NCBI GenBank assembly: GCA_964621615.1
Contig: CAZUMW010000014.1
Span: 1-64,000, forward strand
Direction: 5' to 3'
DNA from: CAZUMW01 sp964621615
GTDB taxonomy: Bacteria; Desulfobacterota; WTBG01; CAIYCZ01; CAIRTM01
Length of the DNA: 64,000 nucleotides
This document shows, one piece after another, positions 41,950 to 51,116 of this stretch (the first letter of the stretch is position 1; each line of letters starts with the position of its first letter). The translations under genes were made by a program, and so were the position numbers. The notes beneath the pieces were generated by a model that saw only the letters and a list, made by a program, of their open reading frames with translations, was not told the DNA's origin and did no database searches.

Positions 41950-44757
41950 TTACCGCTTCAGGTTGATTAGCTCAGCCATCATATCATCAGTGGTGGTAAT
42001 AATGCGTGAATTTGCCTGAAATCCGCGCTGCTGAATTATCATGTTAACAAATTCGGTCGACAGATCTACGTTTGACTGCTCCAGCGAATTTGGGGCAATC
42101 TTACCGAGGCCCGCGGTTCCGGGCGTGCCGGTGAGGGGCTGCCCCGACTGTCGTGTTTCAGCCCAGAGATTGCCTCCCTCTCGGCTCAGCCCCCATGCAT
42201 TGGTAAAGTTTGCCAGAGCCACACGTGCAAGATACAGCACCTGTCCATTTGAATAATTGCCGGTGACAACTCCATCGGTATCAACGGAGACATCCTGCAG
42301 AAACCCTGATCCATACCCGTCCTGAACCTGATACAGGGTTGAGCTGGGCGATGAGTACTGAGTCGATACATTCGTTTGTGTTTCAAGGCCGAAATCGATA
42401 TCAACCTCCTGCTGTGGCTGTGCGCCGCCGCCGAAATCAAAGCCCTCCCCGGCGGTGCCGTCTGACTGCTCTGTTAACCATTCGACTTCTGACTCACCGG
42501 TAAGCGTTCCCTCCTGGTTAAAGGTAAGGGTTCCGCGTGCCTGCGCCTCTGCCTCACCGGAAGCTGTTTCTGATGAGGGCAGGTAGGCAAACCATTCCCA
42601 TGTGGTGGAAGAATTGTCCGCTGCGGTAAACGCCTTTCTGAAATAATAGGTTACCGTGTGCTGGTTTCCAAGAGAATCATACATGACAAGGGAAGTGGAA
42701 TAGTTTGAGGTTTCGTCGGGCTCGGCCACGTTGAATCCCTGGCCGATATTCGGCGTGTCATCATCAATGAGCAGTGTTCCGCCCACAAGATCGGTTGATG
42801 TAATACCCATATCCCTGTTCACCTGTATGTTGGAATCAGATCCGAGACGAGTCGAGGCGATTCTCATCCGGCCCTGTGCGTTTTGATCATGTGTGACATT
42901 GACCCGGTCATCAAGACCGGAATCCTCGAGTGCGAGATTTATCTCCGTTTCCAGCTCTGACGCCAGTCCGTCTGCAGAATAGACCCCTTCATCGATGACC
43001 ACATTGATCATATTAAGCGTGTCATTATACAATTGGTTAGTCTCGCCGTTGACCAGAATTTCCATCTCGTCGTTCTGATCCTCGACTATGTTAAATGCGA
43101 CCGCCCGGTCGCTTCTGCCGTTTTCACCATCATCCAATGCATCATTCTGAGAATACCCGAGAACCGCCGAAGCGGTTGAATTGGTATTCTCCCATAAAAA
43201 GTCAAGGGTGCTGCCGGTATTATTAACAACGTTAAACCGTGACGTTGCGGTATCATAGGTAACATTCAAATCGCTTGTGCTGGCCGCCCCGGTATTTGCA
43301 ATGAGCGCCTGTGCCACGTATCCGGCCAAATCCTCTCCAGTGTAAAACTGTCCTGAGGTCAGATCGCTGTCGGCAATAAGGTTAACCGTAGCGTTCGCGC
43401 CGCCTGTTGTTATCCAGAAAATATTATTCGACCCGTTAATATAAAAACGGCTATAATTTTCCTGATTTGATTCAGCAAGCCCCGGAAGTGTGTATCCGTT
43501 TGATTCCTGTCCCAGATGAAGCGTATAATCTGTCATATTTACTGTCGGCAGGAAGTTCGCACCCCCTGATGCAGGCCCCTGAACCTGAATGCTCGATTCT
43601 GTCCCGCCGCGGGATTCAGATAAAATCTGAAACACCTCGCGAACCGGATCATAGCGCACATCAACGCGTGTGCTCTGCCCTGCGTTAACAAGCGCCTCAT
43701 TAATTTTGTCTTCCAGCTCACTTCGAAGCGACACTACAGTGTACTGACCGGAATCCAGGGCGACGCTCACAGTGTTTTGGCCGTCCACCGCTATGCGGAA
43801 TGAATCATTCTGATCGGATATGATATTGTATGAAATCTGGTTGTCAGATGTGTAATTTGATGTTGCTGCGATCACTGCATCGGTTGTGGCAGACAGCCCA
43901 ATGGTCGGATTGATAGTGCCGCTTGTTGCATCCATGGTCAGCGCGTTAGCCGCATCCTGATTGGTTATGATAAACCGGTCATTTGCATCGCTGTAATTGA
44001 CAACATACGGACCGTTTGTCGAATTATCATTCAAAGCCTGTTCTATCCCGTTTGCAACCTGTGAACCTGTATAGACTGTATCATCATCAAAATAAGTGGC
44101 AGCCGTCAAAATAACCAGATCAACCGTCTGAGCCCCGGTTCCGTCGTCAAACGAAAGGATATCGTTTTCGCCGTTTCGGATAACAAATCCTGATGTTGTA
44201 GAGGGGTCTGATTCGATTGTGCCCGGTGTCTCCACAAACAGCGAATCCGTATCAAGGTTTACGGCTATATCAACGTTTTCAGTTGCATTCGGTGCCGACG
44301 ACGTGGCATTGATCTGGATATCGGTAATGGCGCCCCGCGGGTCTGGGTCATCCGGCTCGAGAATCCAGCCCTGCACTCTAAGCCCGGACGGATTCACCAG
44401 ATAGCCTTCCTCATCAAATTTAAAATGGCCCGCACGGGTATAAAACATGCCGGTCTCTGTGCTGCGCACCATAAAAAACCCGTCGCCGCCTATTGCCATA
44501 TCGGTGGGCTCATTCGTGCTTTCAAAAGACCCCTGTGAAAATATTGGGTCTACTGCGCTGAGGGTTACACCCCGACCGACCTGAGATGTCCCGGCAGCTC
44601 CGGTAACGTTCTGTGCAAGAAGGGTTTCAAACGTTGAACGAGATCCCTTGAAGCCGATGGTGTTTACATTGGCGATGTTGTCGCCGATCACCGACATGGA
44701 ATTGCCGAGCGTATTGAGACCGCTCACACCTGCATACAGTGCACTGGCTATTGACAT
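41950..44757 (-). CDS. flgE: Flagellar hook protein FlgE, unusually long
   Basis: 935 aa, about twice the usual 400-450. The N-terminus (ALYAGVSGLNTLGNSMSVIGDNIANVNTIGFK) and C-terminus (LSTEFVNMIIQQRGFQANSRIITTTDDMM) are the conserved D0 coiled-coil parts of the rod/hook family. Between them, residues about 190-650 hold an inserted region made of two module types in the order A-B-A-B (A about 191-300 and 436-540; B about 306-395 and 552-650). These modules will form extra surface domains. FlgE polymerises into the hook and is exported by the type III system. Strong ribosome site GGAGGTG. It is the last gene of the fliK-flgD-flgE operon and is followed by a terminator. Confidence 0.93.
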   Translation of the reverse strand: MSIASALYAGVSGLNTLGNSMSVIGDNIANVNTIGFKGSRSTFETLLAQNVTGAAGTSQVGRGVTLSAVDPIFSQGSFESTNEPTDMAIGGDGFFMVRSTETGMFYTRAGHFKFDEEGYLVNPSGLRVQGWILEPDDPDPRGAITDIQINATSSAPNATENVDIAVNLDTDSLFVETPGTIESDPSTTSGFVIRNGENDILSFDDGTGAQTVDLVILTAATYFDDDTVYTGSQVANGIEQALNDNSTNGPYVVNYSDANDRFIITNQDAANALTMDATSGTINPTIGLSATTDAVIAATSNYTSDNQISYNIISDQNDSFRIAVDGQNTVSVALDSGQYTVVSLRSELEDKINEALVNAGQSTRVDVRYDPVREVFQILSESRGGTESSIQVQGPASGGANFLPTVNMTDYTLHLGQESNGYTLPGLAESNQENYSRFYINGSNNIFWITTGGANATVNLIADSDLTSGQFYTGEDLAGYVAQALIANTGAASTSDLNVTYDTATSRFNVVNNTGSTLDFLWENTNSTASAVLGYSQNDALDDGENGRSDRAVAFNIVEDQNDEMEILVNGETNQLYNDTLNMINVVIDEGVYSADGLASELETEINLALEDSGLDDRVNVTHDQNAQGRMRIASTRLGSDSNIQVNRDMGITSTDLVGGTLLIDDDTPNIGQGFNVAEPDETSNYSTSLVMYDSLGNQHTVTYYFRKAFTAADNSSTTWEWFAYLPSSETASGEAEAQARGTLTFNQEGTLTGESEVEWLTEQSDGTAGEGFDFGGGAQPQQEVDIDFGLETQTNVSTQYSSPSSTLYQVQDGYGSGFLQDVSVDTDGVVTGNYSNGQVLYLARVALANFTNAWGLSREGGNLWAETRQSGQPLTGTPGTAGLGKIAPNSLEQSNVDLSTEFVNMIIQQRGFQANSRIITTTDDMMAELINLKR

Positions 44758-44838
44758 GTTTTACACCTCCGTGTGCCTATATTTTTAACTTTAAACATAT
44801 TGTTATGTGATTTTGCCTGTGATTCCTTCACAGAATGT

Positions 44839-45624
44839 TTAAAACAGCAGGGGCGCCGCCCGGAGACCGAGCGCTCCCAATGTTGTAAGCGCCCGGGAAA
44901 CTGTTTCACCGACACCGCCTTCGGTGTCAGCCTCGGCATCCCCGCCGTCTGCAGCAGCCTCTTCAGGAGCCCTGATTTCTGCAATATCCCCGATCGGCAG
45001 CGTCTGCCCGTCAACCACTACATAGGTCGTTCCTTCCCTGAAGGTAAGGCCGTCAACGATGCCTGACATCATTGTCGCTGACCGGACTGTTTCTCCTGCC
45101 TCATCGACCGCCATGACATTGAAGGTATAGGTGCCTGGTGGGACATCCTCACCGTTGTTGTTTTTGCCGCTCCAGGTTATGGAGTGATTCCCTGCTGGGA
45201 GCGATCCCTGATGATCGGTGTGCACCAGATGATTATTTGAATCGTAAACATTCACCACAACGCGTTCAGCCGGCCCGTTAAGCCTGAAATGCATCGACGG
45301 ATCATGCTCACCGTCAACGCTTACGGTATTGCCCGACGCAACCACTTCTTTTCCCACAAACTGCAGCGACTGTGAGTTATTAATCGACGCCATATACAGC
45401 TGAAGATATGTGAGATTTTTATTAACGCTTTGCAGCTGCTCAACAGATGACAGCTGCGCAAGCTGTGAGGTGAATTCCGCCGTTTCCATGGGATTCAGCG
45501 GATCCTGGTGCTGCATCTGTGCCATAAGCATGGTCAGAAATTGATCTTTAATTTCTTCAGCTGAATTTGCGACCGAATTTGAGATCGCTTCAGCCCCTAC
45601 AGCATTTACCGATTCAATTGACAT
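44839..45624 (-). CDS. flgD: Flagellar hook capping protein FlgD
   Basis: 261 aa. The N-terminal part has the family signature F-L-T-M-L-M-A-Q-M-Q-H-Q-D-P-L-N-P-M-E-T (residues 29-48), which caps the growing hook. The central Tudor/FnIII-type region includes the WSGKNNNGEDVPPGTYTF motif. A C-terminal acidic, Ala/Gly-rich tail extends beyond typical FlgD. Shine-Dalgarno AAGGAG. It lies between fliK and flgE, 39 bp after fliK. Confidence 0.92.
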   Translation of the reverse strand: MSIESVNAVGAEAISNSVANSAEEIKDQFLTMLMAQMQHQDPLNPMETAEFTSQLAQLSSVEQLQSVNKNLTYLQLYMASINNSQSLQFVGKEVVASGNTVSVDGEHDPSMHFRLNGPAERVVVNVYDSNNHLVHTDHQGSLPAGNHSITWSGKNNNGEDVPPGTYTFNVMAVDEAGETVRSATMMSGIVDGLTFREGTTYVVVDGQTLPIGDIAEIRAPEEAAADGGDAEADTEGGVGETVSRALTTLGALGLRAAPLLF

Positions 45625-45663
45625 GATGTGCTCCTTTTGTGCTTCGTTGCCAAAATGCTGATT

Positions 45664-47463
45664 CTACGCAAAAACATCTATTCCCCCGGTTATCGAAACG
45701 GGATTGTGCACTGTTTCTGAAACAACCCCTGTCTCCGCTCCTGCATTCAGATCACCGTCATTGTCCGCTGCAGGTGAAAAATTGTTTCTCTCCCGCAGAT
45801 TCCGCTCTCTTAGAAGAGTTGAAAACTGATCCGACTGTTCGGTGCCGACCTGGACAGTCATTTTATCAACCTCAATGTTGTGGCTCTCCAGCGTGTTTCT
45901 CAGCTGATCAATGTTCGCTTCAAGAAGATGCCTGATCTGATTCGATTCTGTCATAATAATCGCCTGCAAATGGTTTTTATCCATCGAAAGGCTTATATCA
46001 AGCTTTCCCAGAGACGGCGGATGAAGCTGAAGGGTTACCCTGCTCTCTCCGCGATGAATGCCGGCGTTTATCGTATCTGTTATCTGATCGATGAGAACCG
46101 ACGGGTTAACCGATGGCTTAACTGCGGCTTGTGCAGCCATTTGCGTTTTATCAACAAGCGAGATCGTCTGTTTGCCGTCATCAGACATGAATATGTTTTT
46201 TGTATTCAGGTGATCGGATGCATCAGCCTGCGACAGGGTGCTGCTTTTAATTATTATGTCTTCACCGGTAACAACGTGGCTCTGCGGCAATACTGCATCG
46301 TGTTTTTCAGTCAGAGCATCAAACAGAGAATTATCACCTTTATCATCAGCTGCCGCCCTGTCTCCACTCTGTGCGGCAAACTGCTGCATAAGCTTTTGCA
46401 GCAGTGATGCATTGCCCTGCTGCATGAATGGATTCTGCTGTTGACCTCCATGCATATTCTGCTGGAACTGCGGTGACGGTTGGGGTTTCTGCTCTGTCAG
46501 AACCTGTTTAAGTGCCTCCTGAAGTGGAGAAGAGGGTTTCGGTGACTGCTGGTTTTTATCACTGCTCAGCGCAGCCAGCTTCTGCACAAACTGGTCTATT
46601 GTAGTATTGCCCTGACCGATTTTATTATTAGTGGCCCCAAGCAGCTCTTTTACCGTTTTATTGCCGTGATCGGCATCTTTCAGATGATTAAAATTCCTGC
46701 CTGCAGCCGGCAGGTTATCTTGCAATACCTTGCCCTGTGTCAGTGATGTGAAACCGCTTAATCCGGATTGTTCACCGAATGTATCAGCAACCGTTTGAAG
46801 CTTTTCAAATATGGCACTCAGCAACAGGGTCAGCTGTGCCCCCTTCAGGTTCTGCTGTTGAGCCATGTTGATATTATGGGGGTCTGTTTGCATAGCATCA
46901 GAATCAGATCGGCTTTGTGCATAGTCTGTCATCGCAATCTGTATGCGTTTGCAAAGCTGGAGAATAAAGCCTTCGGCAGACTGAACGTCATTATCGTCAT
47001 GTTTGCCGAAGCCCATAGAAAGAACCATATCGGCATCTGAGCCGTCTTCAGGGAATATGTGTGCAAACATATCCGCTAATTTCTGACTGTCGCCTGTCAG
47101 CAATTTTTCAAGAGCATTCTGCTCCTGTTCTGTAAGAATATTTTCAGTCACAACCTCAGCATCAAATGGTTTACCGCTGTCTGCATACTGTTCAAGCGCA
47201 TCGGATAATTTGTCTATTATGGTCTTCAGCGCTGTAATATCTGCTGCAGGTCCCCCTCCTGTCAACAATGTGCATGATTCAGATAAATGTGCAGAATCTA
47301 TGGGAGATATGTGAGGGTTATCAAGAAGCAGGCCTGTAAGGAGGGATTCAAAATCAAGCTCAGGTGATGATGTATCAAAAACACCGCCGGTACCGTTCGG
47401 AAGGGGCGAAGACGGCCCTGAGCCTATAATATTCATAAGGGTTTCAAACTGCAATGACTGCAT
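45664..47463 (-). CDS. fliK: Flagellar hook-length control protein FliK
   Basis: 599 aa. A long, low-complexity, Gln- and Ser-rich N-terminal portion acts as the ruler in homologues. The C-terminal Flg_hook domain (about 470-560) contains VTLQLHPPSLGKLDISLSMD and the following alpha-beta segment, which contacts FlhB to switch export specificity. Shine-Dalgarno AAGGAT. A sigma-54 promoter (47514-47529) lies just upstream, making fliK the first gene of its own operon with flgD and flgE. Confidence 0.88.
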   Translation of the reverse strand: MQSLQFETLMNIIGSGPSSPLPNGTGGVFDTSSPELDFESLLTGLLLDNPHISPIDSAHLSESCTLLTGGGPAADITALKTIIDKLSDALEQYADSGKPFDAEVVTENILTEQEQNALEKLLTGDSQKLADMFAHIFPEDGSDADMVLSMGFGKHDDNDVQSAEGFILQLCKRIQIAMTDYAQSRSDSDAMQTDPHNINMAQQQNLKGAQLTLLLSAIFEKLQTVADTFGEQSGLSGFTSLTQGKVLQDNLPAAGRNFNHLKDADHGNKTVKELLGATNNKIGQGNTTIDQFVQKLAALSSDKNQQSPKPSSPLQEALKQVLTEQKPQPSPQFQQNMHGGQQQNPFMQQGNASLLQKLMQQFAAQSGDRAAADDKGDNSLFDALTEKHDAVLPQSHVVTGEDIIIKSSTLSQADASDHLNTKNIFMSDDGKQTISLVDKTQMAAQAAVKPSVNPSVLIDQITDTINAGIHRGESRVTLQLHPPSLGKLDISLSMDKNHLQAIIMTESNQIRHLLEANIDQLRNTLESHNIEVDKMTVQVGTEQSDQFSTLLRERNLRERNNFSPAADNDGDLNAGAETGVVSETVHNPVSITGGIDVFA

Positions 47464-47513
47464 CTATGGCAATCCTTTATGGTAACAATCAGGTATTTTG
47501 CCTATAGTGCTTG

Positions 47514-47529
47514 AGCAAAGGGTGTGCCA
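47514..47529 (-). promoter_or_regulatory. Sigma-54 (-24/-12) promoter for fliK-flgD-flgE
   Basis: The minus strand reads TGGCACACCCTTTGCT, a full match to the sigma-54 consensus TGGCAYR-N4-TTGCW. Transcription would start near 47503, about 40 bases before the fliK start codon. It is likely activated by the FlrC-like regulator encoded at 55299-56675. Confidence 0.88.
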
Positions 47530-47651
47530 TAAGCGCGATATTTTTTTTATTAAGCTATTTTGGATAGTTGGAAGATCAGGGGCGAGCCGGAATACTTTCT
47601 GTAAACCTACCAGGGGGGAAAAAAATACATCCAGGATGGGCAAAAAGGGCC

Positions 47652-48359
47652 TTACTGCTGCTGTTCGATATTTTCCATTGAATAGCCCGGCTTAATGCGC
47701 GCAAGCTCTTCACTTATTTTAACCGCCTTCCGGGGAGTTACATAGCCCCAGATACGGCCGGCTTTTCTGCCCTGCATTTGCAGAATCAGCTGTGCGGCGA
47801 TATCAACGTCGAGCTCTGACAGAAGCGGGCCTGCCTGCTCGGGCGGTGTAGCCTCAAACACCTTGGCAAGCTTTCTGACTTTTTCGTTTTCGACCGCTTT
47901 TTTCTGCTCAATAAGCTCAACAATGCGCGACTCAAGCTCATCGAGCTTTTTCATGCGGCTCTCGATATGCTTTTCCAATGCGCGGAGCCGATCCTCCTTT
48001 TTGTCAAGCATATCTTCCCGCTCATTCAGCGCCCTTTGTTTAGCACGCAGGGACATAATCAATTCATAGTTCCATTCAAAATCACCGCCCTCAGCGTTCG
48101 ATATGGTTTCCTGTCCGGTTACTGCTGTTGCTGCAGGATCAACGGCTGAGGCCGGATCTGTTCGGTTGTCTTCCTGGGCCGATACATTTGTATTAATCAC
48201 ATCGCTGAGCGAAACACGCTCATCGCGCAGCATAAACCATCCTGCATAAAATACTTTAAGCAGCACAAGCGCAGCCGCTGCACAAATCAGCACTTTTATG
48301 CGCAATGACGTCTGCCGCTTTTTCATTTCCGATCTGGAGAGCCGGTGACGGGCTTTCAC
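47652..48359 (-). CDS. MotE-like flagellar motor chaperone
   Basis: 235 aa with a GTG start overlapping the fliJ stop (GTGA); an ATG 11 codons further on is also possible. One N-terminal transmembrane helix (residues 23-45), an Ala/Asp-rich periplasmic linker, a coiled coil (about 108-165), and a C-terminal MgtE_N-like helical domain (about 165-225, with EVFEATPPEQAGPLLSEL-like spelling). This matches the MotE/YlxF class encoded beside fliJ that chaperones MotC or other motor proteins in some phyla. It lies in the fliI-fliJ-motE part of the cluster. Confidence 0.72.
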   Translation of the reverse strand: MKARHRLSRSEMKKRQTSLRIKVLICAAAALVLLKVFYAGWFMLRDERVSLSDVINTNVSAQEDNRTDPASAVDPAATAVTGQETISNAEGGDFEWNYELIMSLRAKQRALNEREDMLDKKEDRLRALEKHIESRMKKLDELESRIVELIEQKKAVENEKVRKLAKVFEATPPEQAGPLLSELDVDIAAQLILQMQGRKAGRIWGYVTPRKAVKISEELARIKPGYSMENIEQQQ

Positions 48360-48802
48360 TTAAGTGGTCCCCGTTCGTTAAAACGCTGCATAGCTACGTC
48401 GTCGAGAAACTTTTTTTCCTGTTCCGACAAAAATCTGATATAATTTTTCAAATGATTTTCTTCCAGTGTTTCAAGCTTCTTTTTTTCTTTCTGTGCATTC
48501 AGAAGCCGGCTGCGCTTTTTATCCATTGTATCTAAAGATTTCTTTACCCGCTGTGCCTGCTCTGAAAGCTCCCGGCGCAGGTAAAGCATATATTTTTGAT
48601 ACATATCCATTTCCCACACAGTAATGCGATTCTGCTGCATTTTTCTCCACCGGTCCATTGACTCTTTCCAGTGATCATATCCCTGCTGGAGAATGTCCCG
48701 CTGACGCTGCCACTCGCGCTTGCTTTGAGCAAAATCCTTCTGACAAATGTCCTCAACCTGCCGGCGGTAATCAAGAACCGTTTTTAATCTGAAGTCTGCC
48801 AT
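48356..48802 (-). CDS. fliJ: Flagellar export chaperone FliJ
   Basis: 148 aa, an almost pure antiparallel coiled coil with regularly spaced Lys/Glu/Gln and no other domains, the usual FliJ size. It stands between FliI and the MotE-like protein, as in many genomes. FliJ sits in the centre of the FliI hexamer and couples ATPase to the export gate. Sequence identity among FliJ proteins is very low, so the call rests on coiled-coil form, length and position. Shine-Dalgarno AGGAG. Confidence 0.8.
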   Translation of the reverse strand: MADFRLKTVLDYRRQVEDICQKDFAQSKREWQRQRDILQQGYDHWKESMDRWRKMQQNRITVWEMDMYQKYMLYLRRELSEQAQRVKKSLDTMDKKRSRLLNAQKEKKKLETLEENHLKNYIRFLSEQEKKFLDDVAMQRFNERGPLK

Positions 48803-48958
48803 TCCCGGCTCCTGAATCTATTGCTGCGAGAATTCCTTTTTAAAAATCACGTCTCTATCCCGACCGGGAATCGGCCCTGCCATACAACAAGCAGAAAACC
48901 AGGCCAGGACCACCTTTCAGGTGCGATTGCTTTTAAACCCCGAGCCTTTAAAACCAAC

Positions 48959-50299
48959 CTACCCCTTTCTGAAAAGCCCTGCCATCTGATCAATGCATTC
49001 ACCAAGGCTGACTCTTTCTTGTATTCCCTGCCTCAAAAACTGCTCAACAGGATCTATCATTTTTATAGCATGGTCTGTTTTTTTACTGCTTCCCTTAACA
49101 TACGCACCGATTTTTATAAGATCTTCTGAGCGCTTGTATGTATCAAGAACATCAACAATTCGAAGAGCGTGCTCCCTGTGCTTAGCCTCGGTCACATCTA
49201 TCATGACCCTGCTGATGCTTTGGAGAACATCCACTGCCGGATAGTGACCACGCATGGCAAGATCGCGTGAGAGCACAATATGGCCGTCAAGTATGGACCT
49301 GACAGAGTCGGCGACAGGATCGTTCAGATCATCACCTTCAACAAGTACGGTGTACATTCCGGTTATACTGCCGCTGCCGGCTACATTGCCGGCGCGCTCC
49401 AGCAGCCGCGGCAGCATCGAAAAAACCGATGGCGTATAACCCTTTGTTGTCGGCGGCTCGCCGGTAGCAAGGCCGATTTCGCGCTGCGCCATTGCAAATC
49501 GTGTCACTGAATCCATCAGCAGCAGCACGTCAAGCCCCTGGTCCCTGAAATATTCAGCAATTGCAGTAGCGGTGAACGCGCCTCGAATCCGAATGAGCGG
49601 CGGCTGGTCCGAGGTCGCGGTAACAACAACGGATCTCTTAAGCCCCTCCTCGCCCAGATCTTTTTCAATAAACTCCCGGACCTCCCTGCCGCGCTCCCCG
49701 ATAAGTCCGATAACGATCACGTCAGCGCCCGTATGGCGGGCAATCATACCGAGCAGTACGCTTTTACCAACGCCTGATCCGGCAAAAATGCCCATTCTCT
49801 GCCCCTTTCCGCATGTCAGCAGCGCGTTTACGGATTTAACACCGACATCTATCGGCTCTCGGATAACAGCACGCTTCATCGGATTTATCGGTTCTGCATA
49901 CAGCGGATATCTGGATTCAGCCCTGCACGGCCCAAGCTCATCAATAGGGTTACCGATTCCATCCAGTATACGGCCGAGCAAGTGGCTTCCAACAGAAACT
50001 GTTGGCGATGTGCGCAGTGCCACTATTTTACTTCCCGGACCAATTCCGTGAAGGCTGCCTGTCGGCATCAGAAACACGCGGTGCTTCTGGAATCCGACAA
50101 CCTCAGCACTTATAGGATCCGCCGATCCCTGGGGATAAATATGACACAGCCTGCCTATCGAAGATTCAGGACCGTGACCTTCAATTACAATTCCTACGAC
50201 ACGGCTGACTTTCCCGTGAACTCGAAGCGGGTTGCTCCCGTCGATCGTATGTGAAAGTTTCTCAAAAAGCGGTGATAAGGTAGCAGCGGGCTGAGTCAT
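48959..50299 (-). CDS. fliI: Flagellar export ATPase FliI
   Basis: 446 aa. F1-like ATPase with Walker A A173-G-S-G-V-G-K-S180, the GLIGERGREVREFIE segment, Walker B (V-L-L-L-M-D-S-V-T-R), and the ERAGNVAGSGSITGMYTVLVEGDD motif characteristic of FliI and type III secretion ATPases. It powers export of flagellar substrates together with FliH and FliJ. A 156-bp gap, unusual within this cluster, separates it from fliJ and may hold an internal promoter, although no confident one was found. Confidence 0.95.
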   Translation of the reverse strand: MTQPAATLSPLFEKLSHTIDGSNPLRVHGKVSRVVGIVIEGHGPESSIGRLCHIYPQGSADPISAEVVGFQKHRVFLMPTGSLHGIGPGSKIVALRTSPTVSVGSHLLGRILDGIGNPIDELGPCRAESRYPLYAEPINPMKRAVIREPIDVGVKSVNALLTCGKGQRMGIFAGSGVGKSVLLGMIARHTGADVIVIGLIGERGREVREFIEKDLGEEGLKRSVVVTATSDQPPLIRIRGAFTATAIAEYFRDQGLDVLLLMDSVTRFAMAQREIGLATGEPPTTKGYTPSVFSMLPRLLERAGNVAGSGSITGMYTVLVEGDDLNDPVADSVRSILDGHIVLSRDLAMRGHYPAVDVLQSISRVMIDVTEAKHREHALRIVDVLDTYKRSEDLIKIGAYVKGSSKKTDHAIKMIDPVEQFLRQGIQERVSLGECIDQMAGLFRKG

Positions 50300-50360
50300 A
50301 GTGTTTTAAACCGAAAAAACTATAGTGATTCAACGACACAAACAATATGCATGCTTTGTG

Positions 50361-51116
50361 CTATCCGAGGTTTTCAACATCCCGGTACGCATTTCGCAGC
50401 TCGAGCTCAAGCTCTTCAAACTGCTTATCAAGGCGGGCGTCTATCTCACCAAGCGCATACTCTATAATTGCCCCGCCTCGTCCCACGGCCTCGTCAGGCT
50501 CAAAAACAATGTGCTTTACGCCATCTATGCTTTGCATCAAATGCGGTCGCTGCTCAATGCACACATCCATATCGGATGGATTGATGCGTATTTTAAGCCG
50601 CTCACGGTCAACAGCAAGCTGAATGGCGCTGTGCAGGAGGCCGGTGACAAGCTCACGGTTTACGGACACTTCATGATGTATAACTTTGCGTGAAATTTTT
50701 AGCGCAAGCTCAAGAATCATGTCCTGATGGGTGCTATAAAAAGACTGCTTCTGTTTCCGATACTCTGATGCCATTTCATCAACCGATTTAACAAATGAAT
50801 CGTACCGGTCCTGTATTTGTTTCAGCGCTGCCTGCTCACCGTTACGAAATCCCTGCTGATATGCATCACGCTCAATTTGTTCGGCCTCTTTTGCTGCAGC
50901 ACTTTTTAGCTGCTGGGCTTCAAGCTGCGCCTGCTGTATAACGCGCTCTTTAATTCTCTTTTTCTGATTCTGATCCTGTCTGTTTTTTGATTTATGTGCG
51001 GCTGTGCCGTCCTGCTCTCTTTTCTCCGTATCCTGCATGGTAAACTGCTTTAGAGAAAAGGACTGTATCGAACCGTTATCATCATCGTCTATTTTAATAA
51101 CTCTAGACGTAGACAT
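50361..51116 (-). CDS. fliH: Flagellar assembly protein FliH
   Basis: 251 aa from the ATG at 51116, which has GAGGA 4-5 bases upstream and overlaps the fliG stop by 14 bp; the longer start at 51161 has no advantage. The N-terminal disordered region, a long central helix rich in Ala/Gln/Glu (including A-Y-Q-Q-G-F-x-N-G), and the C-terminal FliH/HrpE domain with ALKISRKVIHHEV and GGAIIEYALGEIDARLD are all as expected. FliH binds and regulates FliI and docks it at the C-ring. Confidence 0.9.
   Translation of the reverse strand: MSTSRVIKIDDDDNGSIQSFSLKQFTMQDTEKREQDGTAAHKSKNRQDQNQKKRIKERVIQQAQLEAQQLKSAAAKEAEQIERDAYQQGFRNGEQAALKQIQDRYDSFVKSVDEMASEYRKQKQSFYSTHQDMILELALKISRKVIHHEVSVNRELVTGLLHSAIQLAVDRERLKIRINPSDMDVCIEQRPHLMQSIDGVKHIVFEPDEAVGRGGAIIEYALGEIDARLDKQFEELELELRNAYRDVENLG

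Noticed and set aside
48860..48900. Possible sigma-54 promoter in the fliI-fliJ gap (TGGCCTGG...CTGC)
   Set aside because: The GG-GC spacing is off by one and the conserved CA is missing.
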